A stretch of 64,000 bases of DNA from an uncultured Bacilli bacterium (GTDB lineage Bacteria; Bacillota_I; Bacilli_A; RF39; UBA660). A model generated the notes under the pieces. The model was not told the DNA's origin. It ran no database searches and saw only the letters and a program-made list of their open reading frames with translations. Each line of letters begins with the position of its first letter. The first letter of the stretch is position 1. The stretch spans positions 277,915 to 341,914 of the forward strand of contig CAJUPN010000001.1 of the NCBI GenBank assembly GCA_910588195.1. The letters are read 5' to 3'. Position numbers and translations under genes: made by a program. Shown in pieces: positions 1 through 8,764 of the stretch.

Positions 1-1080
1 AGTATAATAAGATGATACATAATTGCTTTTTTTCTTGGTTGTAGTTTCAGTATTATCAACAACATCTATATAGTCAACATCTGTTTCATTCTCGTTAGTA
101 TCAACAAATTCTTCAGCTTCCTTTAAAATATTTTCTAAATCTAATATTTGGGCATCTATTTTATTTTGATCTTGATATTGTTGATAATAATTTATTGTAA
201 CGACGGAAGCTGAAAATATTATTATGAAAAGAATAATAGTTGTAAATATTTTAAAGTTTATTTCTTTAAAGAAGTTTTTATGTTTATATTCTTTAGAATA
301 ATTTAATTTGAAATTAATATTATATTCTTCAAAATATTTATGATAACTTTTTTTTAGATAGGCAACTGTATTATATATAGTATTTAAATCGTTGTTTTTT
401 TCATTTATTATGAGTGTTATATTTTCTTTTTTATTTTCAACTATTTCTTTTATAACTGTTGTTATTATTTCATTAGAGAATATAACTATTTTAATATTTT
501 TTACTTTAGCATTAATATGCATAAATGTTTTAAAATCTTCTAAATCATTAGCATCAAAATCTGTACTAATTACTAAATATTTTTTATAATAAATATTCGA
601 GTAATTTACTAAATTATTAATAATTGTAAATCGGGATTTTATTTCTAATTTATTACGGGTTTTTACTTTAATATTTTTGTTCATGTCTAATCTTTCAAGA
701 AGATATTGTGGTAATTCAAAACAATCAATTTCTTTTAAATGATTATTATCTAGTAGTTTTAAAAATATATCGTATGATAATTTCTTATCTGGTTTAAATA
801 TAAGAGTTTCAATATGTTCCCAAGAATTTATTAAATCAAGACACACTAGGGCAATGTCTAAGTTATTTATTTGAACTTTAGTAATATTGTTTTTGATGAT
901 TACTAAGTTTAAAAAGTTTGAAACTAATTCAAAATTTTCATTAATATAGGTTTTTGAAAATTTTAAATCTTTTAAATCAATAATGTTAGTATTATTAAGA
1001 CTTTTGTAATCAACATCTTTTTTTATTTGTGATATGCTAATTGTAGATGGAGATAATTTAAATACAATATTAAAGTCCAC
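1..1080 (-). CDS. Unknown single-pass membrane protein, 3' end outside the window
   Basis: An uninterrupted minus-strand frame of 360 codons runs off the left edge. I start it at GTG 1080 because AGGAAGG lies about 11 bases upstream; the GTG at 1092 abuts that site too closely. The first ~260 residues look like a soluble cytoplasmic domain without a recognised motif. They are followed by one hydrophobic segment (around residues 275-295, rich in Ile/Phe), then an acidic stretch with a Thr/Lys-rich end at the window edge. This soluble head, single membrane segment, low-complexity tail pattern recurs in other proteins here. The gene is divergent from the thrS T-box transcript. Function unknown. 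Confidence 0.75.
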   Translation of the reverse strand, partial: MDFNIVFKLSPSTISISQIKKDVDYKSLNNTNIIDLKDLKFSKTYINENFELVSNFLNLVIIKNNITKVQINNLDIALVCLDLINSWEHIETLIFKPDKKLSYDIFLKLLDNNHLKEIDCFELPQYLLERLDMNKNIKVKTRNKLEIKSRFTIINNLVNYSNIYYKKYLVISTDFDANDLEDFKTFMHINAKVKNIKIVIFSNEIITTVIKEIVENKKENITLIINEKNNDLNTIYNTVAYLKKSYHKYFEEYNINFKLNYSKEYKHKNFFKEINFKIFTTIILFIIIFSASVVTINYYQQYQDQNKIDAQILDLENILKEAEEFVDTNENETDVDYIDVVDNTETTTKKKSNYVSSYYT

Positions 1081-1140
1081 AGTAACAACCACCTTCCTAT
1101 TATTAATATTAACATATTTTGAAATTCTTTTCTATTAAAT

Positions 1141-1169
1141 TTGACAGGAGAAGGTCTAAGTGTTATTAT
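1141..1169 (+). promoter_or_regulatory. Promoter of the thrS T-box transcript
   Basis: TTGACA at 1141-1146 and TATTAT at 1164-1169 with 17-bp spacing (a TATAAT at 1167-1172 overlaps). Transcription would start near 1176, giving a leader of about 215 nt before the first gene. Confidence 0.75.
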
Positions 1170-1175
1170 AATTAT

Positions 1176-1377
1176 GTAAATCAATGAAGAAGGACACGAT
1201 TATTAATTAAAATTATTTTTAGAGAGTTTATGTTTGGTGCAAATAAACAATAATTGTTAATAGTTACTACCTTTTAAGAGAATTAATAAATTCCGGTTTA
1301 TTCCGTTATAAATAGTTAGAGAAAAAGTAAGAATGGTACCGTGTGAATGCACTTCTGTGGTGACGTTCTTTTTTTGT
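1176..1377 (+). promoter_or_regulatory. T-box riboswitch leader, probably tRNA-Thr specific
   Basis: The leader carries the hallmarks of a T-box: an AGAGAG element (1221-1226), a GGTG-containing apical region (1235-1240), the T-box core AATGGTACCGTG at 1332-1343 and a terminator whose 5' arm contains that core. Thr codons ACT/ACC at 1266-1271 are the likely specifier. The terminator pairs about 1330-1343 with 1355-1369 and is followed by a T run (1369-1375). Uncharged tRNA-Thr should favour readthrough into the downstream genes, the third of which is thrS. Exact stem I pairing was not computed. Confidence 0.82.
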
Positions 1378-1392
1378 TTTATAGAGGTTTTT

Positions 1393-1725
1393 ATGATGAG
1401 ATTAGAGAGCTATGAAAGTATATCGATGTTAGAGTTTTTAATTAATTATGTTGAAATTGAGGCGATAGATGAGGTGAGCCTTTCTAATTTAAGAAGAGCG
1501 ACACATCGAGATATAAAAGAACTTAGGATACCTTATGTCAAGGCTGTACCATTTGAGTGTGTAACAAATGAAGATGTACTTGAAGGAAGTATTATAATTG
1601 TTCATGATTCAAATGGTGGGAAAAAAAGAATAGCTCCATATATAAGACCAGAAATATTAAAAAAAGAGGAAATAGAGAGGAATGAGGGATATGCAAGAAG
1701 AATTGTATTTAAGGAAAGTAAATGA
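1393..1725 (+). CDS. Unknown small protein under T-box control
   Basis: 110 residues from ATG 1393 (AGAGG at 1383-1387). An in-frame ATG at 1333 lies inside the T-box core and terminator stem and is rejected as a start. The protein is soluble and charged, with no signal peptide or membrane segment, and I recognise no family. Its last 44 bases overlap the next gene in another frame, indicating translational coupling. It is the first gene after the leader and so should be induced by threonine starvation together with thrS. It ends in TGA. Confidence 0.7.
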   Translation: MMRLESYESISMLEFLINYVEIEAIDEVSLSNLRRATHRDIKELRIPYVKAVPFECVTNEDVLEGSIIIVHDSNGGKKRIAPYIRPEILKKEEIERNEGYARRIVFKESK

Positions 1726-2242
1726 AACTTATCAAGCGTTTTTAAAAGATTTAAATGATAAAAGTGTACCTTATCATTTAGAATTTCCTTTTAAAGAGGC
1801 AGCAGTAGTTATAGTCTATCCAGATGGGAAGATTGATGCAATTAGAGTAAGTGAGAAATTTGATCTTCATATAGAATATTATAGAGAATTACTTAAAACA
1901 AGTGAAAAGTTTGCTAATGAAGTGAGAAAAAGGACTAAAATATTTAATATAATGAAAGAAACGATTACTAATCCTTTAGATAATTCTTTTGCAAGTGATG
2001 GGATTGTAGTTTTTCGTAATCTTAGCATGGATTATGTTAATTATGTTAGAAAGTATGAGACATCGAGGGACTATTTTTCGGAATTCTTTGCTTATTTGCC
2101 AGAGGATGGTAAACGGACATGCGAATTAATAGGTGTTTTAGATACAATTAAGGAAAATTATGATGATTTTGGAATTGTAGAGAATGTTTATGATCCTGCT
2201 CTTGGAAGATGTAAGAGCAAAGAAAAAGAAAATAAAAGATAG
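1682..2242 (+). CDS. Unknown small protein between T-box and thrS
   Basis: 186 residues from ATG 1682; ATG 1691 is an alternative, with GAGAGG and GAGGG just upstream of each. The protein is soluble and charged. A segment around residues 40-60 reads like a short beta strand-turn (VVIVYPDGKIDAIRV), superficially like TGS domains, but I cannot assign a family. It overlaps the preceding gene by 44 bp and ends 10 bp before the thrS start, so the three genes form one operon behind a threonine T-box. A role in threonine or tRNA-Thr metabolism is only suggested by position. Confidence 0.72.
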   Translation: MRDMQEELYLRKVNETYQAFLKDLNDKSVPYHLEFPFKEAAVVIVYPDGKIDAIRVSEKFDLHIEYYRELLKTSEKFANEVRKRTKIFNIMKETITNPLDNSFASDGIVVFRNLSMDYVNYVRKYETSRDYFSEFFAYLPEDGKRTCELIGVLDTIKENYDDFGIVENVYDPALGRCKSKEKENKR

Positions 2243-2252
2243 GAGAATTTTT

Positions 2253-4019
2253 ATGATAAATTTTAAAGAAGATGAAAATTTAAATAAATTAAATCATAGT
2301 TGTGCACATTTAATGGCACAAGCTATAAGTCACCTTTATCCTGATGCTAAATTTTGGGTTGGTCCAGTAGTTGAAAGTGGATTTTATTATGATGTTGATT
2401 TAGGTGATAAAGTTATAAATGATGAAGATATTGAAGCTATAAGTAAGGAAATGAAGAAAATTGCTAAAGATGGTAAAAGAATAATTCGTAATGAGATAAG
2501 TAAAAGTGAAGCTTTAGAACAATTTAAGGATGATCCTTATAAAATTGATTTAATTGAGAGAATGGATGAAGAGATAACTGTAATAAGTACTTATTCACAA
2601 GGAGATTTTACTGATCTTTGTAGAGGACCTCATGTAGATACTGTTAAGGAATGTAAAAATTTTAAACTTATAAAGTTTAGTGGAGCTTATTGGAAGGGGG
2701 ACATAAATAATAAAGTTTTACAAAGAATTTATGGAGTTTGTTTTCCAAGTGAAGAGGAACTAAATAGTTACTTACAAGAACTTGAAGATGCTAAATTAAG
2801 AGACCATAGAAAGTTGGGTAAAGATTTAGGCATATTTATGACTAATGATTTAGTTGGTAAAGGGTTACCAATGTATTTACCTAATGGTTGTACAGTTTGG
2901 GATGAGTTTGAACGATATATAAAAGAAAAAGAAAGAAAGTTAGGATATAAGCATGTTTTAACTCCTCCATTAGGAAATGTAGATTTATATAAAACTTCTG
3001 GGCATTGGGATCATTATAAAGATTCAATGTTTCCTAAAATGGAAGTTGAGGGAGAAGAATTTGTTTTACGTCCAATGAATTGTCCTCATCATATGATGAT
3101 TTATGCTAATGATATTCATTCATATCGTGATTTACCTTTACGTATTGGAGAAATTGCGAGAGATTGCCGTTTTGAATCAAGTGGATCACTTAAAGGTATT
3201 GAACGTGTTAGAAGTTTTTGTCAAAATGATGCTCATCTTTTTGTTACTCCAGAGCAAATTGAAAGTGAATTTAAATTGGTTGTAGATTTAATATTGGATG
3301 TTTATAAAGATTTAAATATTACTGATTATCATTTTGAACTTTCATTAAGAGATAAAGAAGATAAAATCAAGTATTATCCAGATGATGAAATGTGGGATAA
3401 TGCAGAAAATAAATTACGTGAAGTTTTAGATGATATTGGTATACCTTATGTTGAAAAAGTTGGAGAAGCAGCTTTTTATGGACCAAAACTTGATGTACAA
3501 GTAAAACCAGCTGTTGGAAATGAATATACTTTATCAACTTGTCAATTAGATTTTTGTTTGCCTGCTCGTTTTGATTTAACTTATGTCGATCGTGATGGAA
3601 GTAAAAAAACTCCAGTAGTAATACATCGTGCAATACTTGGAAGTATCGATAGATTTATTGCTTATTACTTAGAAGAAAAAAGAGGAGTTTTACCACTTTG
3701 GGTAAGTCCAGTACAAATTAGTATATTACCAGTTAATAATGAATATCATTTAGATTATGCTAAAAAGGTAGAAGAAATATTAAGAAATATGGATATTAGA
3801 GTAGAACTTGATTCGCGAGATGAAAAATTAGGTTATAGAATGAGAGAGTCTCAGATGAAGAAAGTACCAATTTCTTTAGTTTTAGGTAATTCGGAAAGAG
3901 ATGAAGAAACTGTAACTATTAGATTCTTTGGCAAAGAAGATAAGAAAACTATGAAATTAGATGAATTTATTTCTTATGTTAAGGGGAAAATAGATAATAG
4001 GGAATATGATTTAGATTAA
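2253..4019 (+). CDS. thrS: Threonyl-tRNA synthetase lacking the TGS domain
   Basis: Charges tRNA-Thr in the cytoplasm. I start at ATG 2253 (AGGAG at 2241-2245), giving 588 residues; an upstream in-frame start at 2184 lies inside the previous gene and has no ribosome site. The editing domain is present from the N-terminus (HSCAH at 14-18, DLCRGPH around 123-129). The class II core follows, with the zinc-ligand region RPMNCPHH, motif 2 and motif 3 (VIHRAILGSIDRF), then an anticodon-binding domain. The usual ~60-residue N-terminal TGS domain is absent; full-length bacterial enzymes are about 640 residues. It is the last gene of the T-box operon and is followed by a hairpin terminator. Confidence 0.96.
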   Translation: MINFKEDENLNKLNHSCAHLMAQAISHLYPDAKFWVGPVVESGFYYDVDLGDKVINDEDIEAISKEMKKIAKDGKRIIRNEISKSEALEQFKDDPYKIDLIERMDEEITVISTYSQGDFTDLCRGPHVDTVKECKNFKLIKFSGAYWKGDINNKVLQRIYGVCFPSEEELNSYLQELEDAKLRDHRKLGKDLGIFMTNDLVGKGLPMYLPNGCTVWDEFERYIKEKERKLGYKHVLTPPLGNVDLYKTSGHWDHYKDSMFPKMEVEGEEFVLRPMNCPHHMMIYANDIHSYRDLPLRIGEIARDCRFESSGSLKGIERVRSFCQNDAHLFVTPEQIESEFKLVVDLILDVYKDLNITDYHFELSLRDKEDKIKYYPDDEMWDNAENKLREVLDDIGIPYVEKVGEAAFYGPKLDVQVKPAVGNEYTLSTCQLDFCLPARFDLTYVDRDGSKKTPVVIHRAILGSIDRFIAYYLEEKRGVLPLWVSPVQISILPVNNEYHLDYAKKVEEILRNMDIRVELDSRDEKLGYRMRESQMKKVPISLVLGNSERDEETVTIRFFGKEDKKTMKLDEFISYVKGKIDNREYDLD

Positions 4020-4052
4020 AGATATAACATGGTTTATATCTTTTCTTTTTTT
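4017..4052 (+). terminator. Rho-independent terminator after thrS
   Basis: AAAGATATAA at 4017-4026 pairs with TTTATATCTTT around 4033-4043 and is followed by a T-rich run to 4052. Confidence 0.8.
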
Positions 4053-4107
4053 GTTGACAAAAAAGTGTATAAAAATGTAACTTTTTTCTTGACAGAATAG
4101 TTTGGTG

Positions 4108-4135
4108 TTGCTTAAAAAAAAAAAAATGCTATAAC
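4108..4135 (+). promoter_or_regulatory. Candidate promoter with a 13-A spacer tract
   Basis: TATAAC at 4130-4135 is the best -10 before the 4174 gene. Sixteen bases upstream is a weak -35 (TTGCTT, 4108-4113), and the spacer contains thirteen consecutive A (4114-4126). A better -35 match, TTGACA at 4089-4094, is 35 bp from the -10, too far for normal use. Change in tract length would alter spacer length. Confidence 0.45.
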
Positions 4136-4173
4136 TAGATTAGGGTAGTACGCCTAGTGGGAGGAATCGTAGT

Positions 4174-7100
4174 ATGAAAAATAAAAAGAGTATAATCGTG
4201 TTGATAGTTCTACTGGCGGTAGGTTTTGCTGCAGTATCAACAACACTTGTTATAAATGGAGTAATTGGTCTTAGTTTTGGTGAACTAGATGTTTACTATA
4301 GCAAAGCAGTAATAAATGGGGTAGAAGATAACTCTGTTATAAAAGATAAAACACATATTGAATTTGATACAACTATGACATTAGTTGGAGAAAAATATAG
4401 AATAGATTATGATGTAACAAATGGTTCAAAAAACTATGATGCAGAGATAAGTATGAACTGTGATTATGAAACAGAAGATGGTGGTGAGTATTTATCACTA
4501 AATAACATAATAAATACAGATGATTTATTAGAAGCTATGACAACAAGAACAGGACATTTGACAATAAAGATGATAAAATCTGTAACAGAACCAAAGGATA
4601 TTCATATTACATGTGAAATAGTAGCAACACCTAGAGAAAGAGATAAAGATCCTGGAGATGTAATAACAAAAGAACCAGTAACATTAGTAGAAACAATACT
4701 ATCAAAAGCAAATGATGCGAGCATTCAAGAGTATGCATTAGGTGATAAAGGTGAAGTATATGCATTTAGTCATGATGAAACAGAACAAATGGGTGCAAAT
4801 ACAGATTACAGATATATTGGTAATGTTCCAAATAACTATATAACTTATAATGAAGAGTTATGGAGAGTAATAGGTGTATTTGAAGATGAAAATGGAGTTA
4901 AACGTGCTAAGGTAATTAGAGATACATCAATTGGTCAAAATGCTTTTGGAAATACAAGCAATTTTGCCTCATCTACAATAAAGATGGAGCTAGAAAGACA
5001 TCTTAATGATGAAGCATATGAACAAATAGATAAAGTTAATTTTTATGTAGGGCCTTCATCCGTACCAATTTTATCGGCGGATACATATTATGCAAATGAA
5101 AGAAGTAAAACAATTTCTAATGGAAATAGTAGTTATGTGTATAACGGCAAAGTAGGACTTTTATATGTATCAGATTATTATTACACATATGGATTAGGTA
5201 TAAATGATGCTTGCTTTAAAAATTCTAATTCTTGTACATCAGGTAATCCAGAAGCACTATTAAATAGCAGTTGGATGTATAAAAATATTAATATGTGGAC
5301 AATGAATACTTACACTACAAGTAATCAACCTGTTTATTATGTAACAAGTTCTTATGGATTAAGTTTAGCTGGAACTCCTTCTAGATACGAAACACTTCCA
5401 GTTGCCTATTTAAATTCTGATATAATACACTCTGATGGTGATGGAACACAAGAGAATCCTTATGTTATTAATAGTTCTAGTAATGATAAGCCTGATATTT
5501 CATATGGGGAAAATAATTTGGTTAAACAAATTTTAATTAAAAAAAATGTTGATGATGCCACTTATGATAGGGATACTGGGGGAGAAGTTTTTGCTTTTGA
5601 ACATGTAGCAAATGATGTTGCTAGAGCAAGTACTGATTATAGATATATAGGAGAATCTCCAAATAATTATATCACTTTTGATAATGAAACATTTAGAATT
5701 ATAGGTGTATTTGAAGATGAAAGAGGAGTTAAAAGAGCAAAAATAGTTAGAAATAATCATTTAGTGCATTGTGGAGATTCAGGTTGGTCCTGGACTGATT
5801 ATGGTGTTACAAAGACAAACTTTGAAAATACAAACATGTATAAAAAAGCTTTGAAACGTGCTATATCTGATGGAGCTATGGAGCATGTTGATGAAATGCA
5901 GTATTATATGGGTGGTATAACTTCCTTGAATCAATCTGTTGAAAATATATATAATGAAGAAAGAACTTCTTCAAATTTACCTTTTGATTTTGTATCTAAC
6001 GTAAAAGCTGGAATACCTTATATGTCTGACTTTTTCTACACATATGGAAAAGGTGTAAATGATACATGCTATTTAAATGTTTCCCAATGTAATCCAGGTA
6101 GTTATAGCAATAGCTGGTTATATAATGGACGTGTATTACCATTTATGAATATATCTAGAAGTTCTGCTAAATTTTATCAGTTATCTTACGGAGTCTCTGA
6201 AATAGATGGTACTTCAAGCAATGAAGTAAGAGAGGTTCTATATTTAAAACCAGATACTATTTCATTATGTGGTGATGGTTCACAAGATAATCCTTATGTC
6301 ATTGAGTCTCATGATTCGAGAGATACCATCTCTTCATTATCAAATAGCAATTTGAATAGTGGCGATGTTGAAAAAGTAACTTTTGTAAATGCAGAACCAA
6401 AAGCTCCTGAAAATGCTATATTAAGTTGGGATGCAAGTGATGCAAAAAATGGTAGTATTATTGCATATACATTAGATGAAGATAATAATGATAAGTTTGA
6501 ACTATACGTTGCGAAAAAAGGTAAAATATACGCACATAAAAATAGTAGTTCTTTATTATCATTTAGTAATGCATTAGCGGTTGAAGGTTTTGAAAATTTT
6601 TCTGCTAAAAATGTTGATTTTATGTGGCGCTATTTTAGTGGACTTAAGTCGGTTATTAACTTAAATTTGAAAGACCTTGATACTAGTTTAGCTGATAATA
6701 TGACGGAAATGTTTGCTGGATGCAAAAACTTAGTAAGCTTAGATGTATCAGGCTGGGATACAAGCAATGTAACTCAAATGCGTGCTATGTTTGATATGTG
6801 TGAAAAATTAAAATCTATTGATTTAAGCTCATGGAATACAAGCAGTTTAACTGAAATGACTGGATTATTTGAGTATTGCTATGAGATTGAAGAGATTAAT
6901 CTTCGAGGTTGGAATACTTCCAAAGTAACTAATATGCAACTTATATTTGATTATTGCAAAAAACTAAAAAAACTTAATATAAGTACATTTGATACTAGTA
7001 ATGTTACGGATATGACAGATATGTTTATGTATTGTCAAGAATTGGAGGAACTAGATTTAAGTCACTTTGACACCTCTAAAGTTACAAAAATGCTTTTTAT

Positions 7101-7563
7101 GTTTGACCATTGTGTAAAACTTAAAAAAATAAATGTATCATCATTTAATACATCTAATGTAACCGATATGTCTGGTATGTTTGGCGATTGTAGTAGTTTA
7201 ATCTCGTTAGATGTGAGCCACTTTGATACAAGAAAAGTTACTGGAATGCACAGTATGTTTGTTCGATGCTCTAGTTTAGAAGAGCTGAACTTAAGCAATT
7301 TTATTACAACAAGTTTAACTGGAACTAATTATATGTTTCAGCAATGTACAAATTTAAGAAAACTTAATATAAGCGGTTTTTATGTAAATAATATTAGTAG
7401 TCATAACAGTATGTTTAATTTAATGTCTTCTGATGTAGTTATAAATGTTGGAAGTGACTCTGTTCGTAGTTGGATACTTGATTTACCAACAGTTAAGGAA
7501 GGATTTAATGGTCCTGATCGTCCAGCTGAATGGAGCGATGCAAACATAACTGTTCAAGCTTAA
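4174..7563 (+). CDS. Large surface protein with DUF285/BspA-type repeats
   Basis: 1129 residues, start ATG 4174 with GGGAGGA upstream. The N-terminus has a hydrophobic signal or anchor (about 6-30), followed by a ~130-residue domain shared with the 19171 protein. Two tandem copies of a ~260-residue domain follow, about 175-440 and 445-715; both contain EVYAF/EVFAF, TDYRYIG, PNNYIT and GVFEDE...GVKRAK. After a linker, residues ~820-1090 hold about eleven DUF285-type repeats of the form MF..C..L..LD.S..DTS.VT.M, as in BspA-like and mycoplasma surface proteins. No LPXTG motif or C-terminal anchor is visible. It is monocistronic, with its own promoter and terminator. Likely exposed on the cell surface in adhesion or host interaction (inference). 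Confidence 0.88.
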   Translation: MKNKKSIIVLIVLLAVGFAAVSTTLVINGVIGLSFGELDVYYSKAVINGVEDNSVIKDKTHIEFDTTMTLVGEKYRIDYDVTNGSKNYDAEISMNCDYETEDGGEYLSLNNIINTDDLLEAMTTRTGHLTIKMIKSVTEPKDIHITCEIVATPRERDKDPGDVITKEPVTLVETILSKANDASIQEYALGDKGEVYAFSHDETEQMGANTDYRYIGNVPNNYITYNEELWRVIGVFEDENGVKRAKVIRDTSIGQNAFGNTSNFASSTIKMELERHLNDEAYEQIDKVNFYVGPSSVPILSADTYYANERSKTISNGNSSYVYNGKVGLLYVSDYYYTYGLGINDACFKNSNSCTSGNPEALLNSSWMYKNINMWTMNTYTTSNQPVYYVTSSYGLSLAGTPSRYETLPVAYLNSDIIHSDGDGTQENPYVINSSSNDKPDISYGENNLVKQILIKKNVDDATYDRDTGGEVFAFEHVANDVARASTDYRYIGESPNNYITFDNETFRIIGVFEDERGVKRAKIVRNNHLVHCGDSGWSWTDYGVTKTNFENTNMYKKALKRAISDGAMEHVDEMQYYMGGITSLNQSVENIYNEERTSSNLPFDFVSNVKAGIPYMSDFFYTYGKGVNDTCYLNVSQCNPGSYSNSWLYNGRVLPFMNISRSSAKFYQLSYGVSEIDGTSSNEVREVLYLKPDTISLCGDGSQDNPYVIESHDSRDTISSLSNSNLNSGDVEKVTFVNAEPKAPENAILSWDASDAKNGSIIAYTLDEDNNDKFELYVAKKGKIYAHKNSSSLLSFSNALAVEGFENFSAKNVDFMWRYFSGLKSVINLNLKDLDTSLADNMTEMFAGCKNLVSLDVSGWDTSNVTQMRAMFDMCEKLKSIDLSSWNTSSLTEMTGLFEYCYEIEEINLRGWNTSKVTNMQLIFDYCKKLKKLNISTFDTSNVTDMTDMFMYCQELEELDLSHFDTSKVTKMLFMFDHCVKLKKINVSSFNTSNVTDMSGMFGDCSSLISLDVSHFDTRKVTGMHSMFVRCSSLEELNLSNFITTSLTGTNYMFQQCTNLRKLNISGFYVNNISSHNSMFNLMSSDVVINVGSDSVRSWILDLPTVKEGFNGPDRPAEWSDANITVQA

Positions 7564-7580
7564 TATAGATAGACAATTTT

Positions 7581-7620
7581 AAAAGAAGAAAAGTTTATGA
7601 TGCTTTTCTTCTTTTCTTTT
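7581..7620. terminator. Bidirectional terminator between convergent genes
   Basis: AAAAGAAGAAAAG (7581-7593) pairs perfectly with CTTTTCTTCTTTT (7603-7615). It serves the plus-strand surface gene, and the minus-strand methyltransferase stop codon lies in its loop. Confidence 0.88.
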
Positions 7621-8502
7621 CATATATAATAACTTTATCTTTAGATGAGTGGAATTGATATGAAGTAATATCTCTTTCTTTAAATTCATTAGGCGTAAAT
7701 ACTTTCCTTCTTCGTTCATCATATACAAAATCACTTATACTGGTATGTCCATCGTAGCTATTGTAAATATAACCGCATTGGATTATACCTTCTTTATTTA
7801 AATGCTTACTTAATATATGAATATATCTTTTATAATTCTTTAAAGTATTAATATTCCATATATTATTAATTGAATCACTTATGTTTGATAAAAGCATAAT
7901 ATCATACAAGTTATTTAAGTTATTTGGTAAATCTATAAGGCTTGCTTCTATAAAGTTAATTTCCTTACCATCCAGTTTATTTTTTAATTCTTTAAAGTTA
8001 TCTTCGCCCATATAAGCATTAACTCGTTCAAGAGTGCTTATGGTAGGGTAAAAACCATGAGCAATTTTATAGAAGATATCTATATTAGTATAATTATTGT
8101 ATAAATAATCATAAAAGAGATTAGTTTCATCACTTAGGTAATACTAAGCTTTTTATAGACTTCATGCCTTAGTGTACATCCATTTAGTGGCAAGAAAAAT
8201 TTATAAAATTCTTCGTAATCAAGTTTTTGTGCAGCTGTAAATTTTAATTCGGCTTGAGCAAAAGCTAAGGGATTAATATCGAATAAGGTAACAACTTCAG
8301 CACCTAAAAAGTAGGCATTAAGTGCTTGATCACCAGAACCAGCAACGGATAAGACTTTTCTGTCTTTTAAATTCATTCCTTCAAGTATTCCTTTTATATT
8401 CTCGGTTGTATTTAAATATATTTTGCCATACTTTTTAAAAGTATCATATAATTCAAAACGTTCTTCAAAAATGGCTTTAATAATTTCTAAATTAATATCC
8501 AT
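7595..8502 (-). pseudogene. Frameshifted SAM-dependent methyltransferase-like gene
   Basis: Two minus-strand frames together encode one protein. The upstream part (8502-8134, 122 residues) has a methyltransferase-like SAM motif (VLSVAGSGDQALNAYFLGA) followed by an acidic VTLFDINP segment, as in DUF3419-type enzymes. It ends at TAA just after codons for KKLSIT. The downstream frame continues the protein from about 8140 (LSDETNLFYDYLY...) to 7595 with conserved spacing. One extra T near 8142 would restore a single frame of about 302 residues. This is either a real inactivating frameshift or a sequencing error. A good start with a GGGG-type ribosome site is present at 8502. Confidence 0.8.
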
Positions 8503-8646
8503 AATAACCCCTCATTAATGATGAATATTATAACAAATAAGTCTTTTTTTGTCTAATTTTAAAAAAATTTTAAAATTTTATTTAACGTATTTTCGTGGAT
8601 TGAAGGGGGAATTTACAAATCTTTTTAATATTTTGTTAAAAAGTAG

Positions 8647-8675
8647 TTGACAAAGTGATTGCTTATTAATACAAT
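8647..8675 (+). promoter_or_regulatory. Strong promoter of the NAD salvage cluster
   Basis: TTGACA at 8647-8652, 17-bp spacer, TACAAT at 8670-8675. The -10 is covered by an operator-like palindrome. Confidence 0.88.
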
Positions 8676-8683
8676 GTTAATAA
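8663..8683 (+). promoter_or_regulatory. Operator-like palindrome 1, probable NrtR site
   Basis: TTATTAA (8663-8669), seven bases, TTAATAA (8677-8683): a perfect inverted repeat spanning the -10 of the cluster promoter, a position suited to repression. The same 7-7-7 layout recurs at 8720 and 9592. Assignment to NrtR rests on the nrtR gene at the end of the cluster. Confidence 0.62.
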
Positions 8684-8717
8684 CAAGAGTGAAGAACTCT
8701 TGAAATTTTAAAACATA

Positions 8718-8742
8718 TGTTATTAATAAAGTGATAATAACA
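8718..8742 (+). promoter_or_regulatory. Operator-like palindrome 2, probable NrtR site
   Basis: TGTTATTA (8718-8725) and TAATAACA (8735-8742) form an extended inverted repeat. Its core matches the layout of palindrome 1 (TTATTAA, seven bases, ATAATAA). It lies in the leader just upstream of the first coding region. A 7-bp hairpin (8684-8702) sits between the two sites. Confidence 0.6.
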
Positions 8743-8764
8743 TAAAAAGGAAAGAGGAAGAAAA

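Noticed and set aside
392..589. Plus-strand frame rich in hydrophobic residues
   Set aside because: It is the antisense of the membrane-protein gene at 1-1080, without a ribosome site.
1333..1392. Upstream start for the first T-box operon gene
   Set aside because: It lies within the T-box core and terminator stem; the ribosome site AGAGG points to 1393.
3367..3633. Minus-strand frame inside thrS
   Set aside because: Antisense shadow of a clearly coding region; composition reflects low-GC complementarity.
4054..4094. TTGACA copies as -35 elements of the 4174 gene
   Set aside because: Neither has a -10 at 16-19 bp; the first lies only 8 bp from TATAAA, the second 35 bp from TATAAC.
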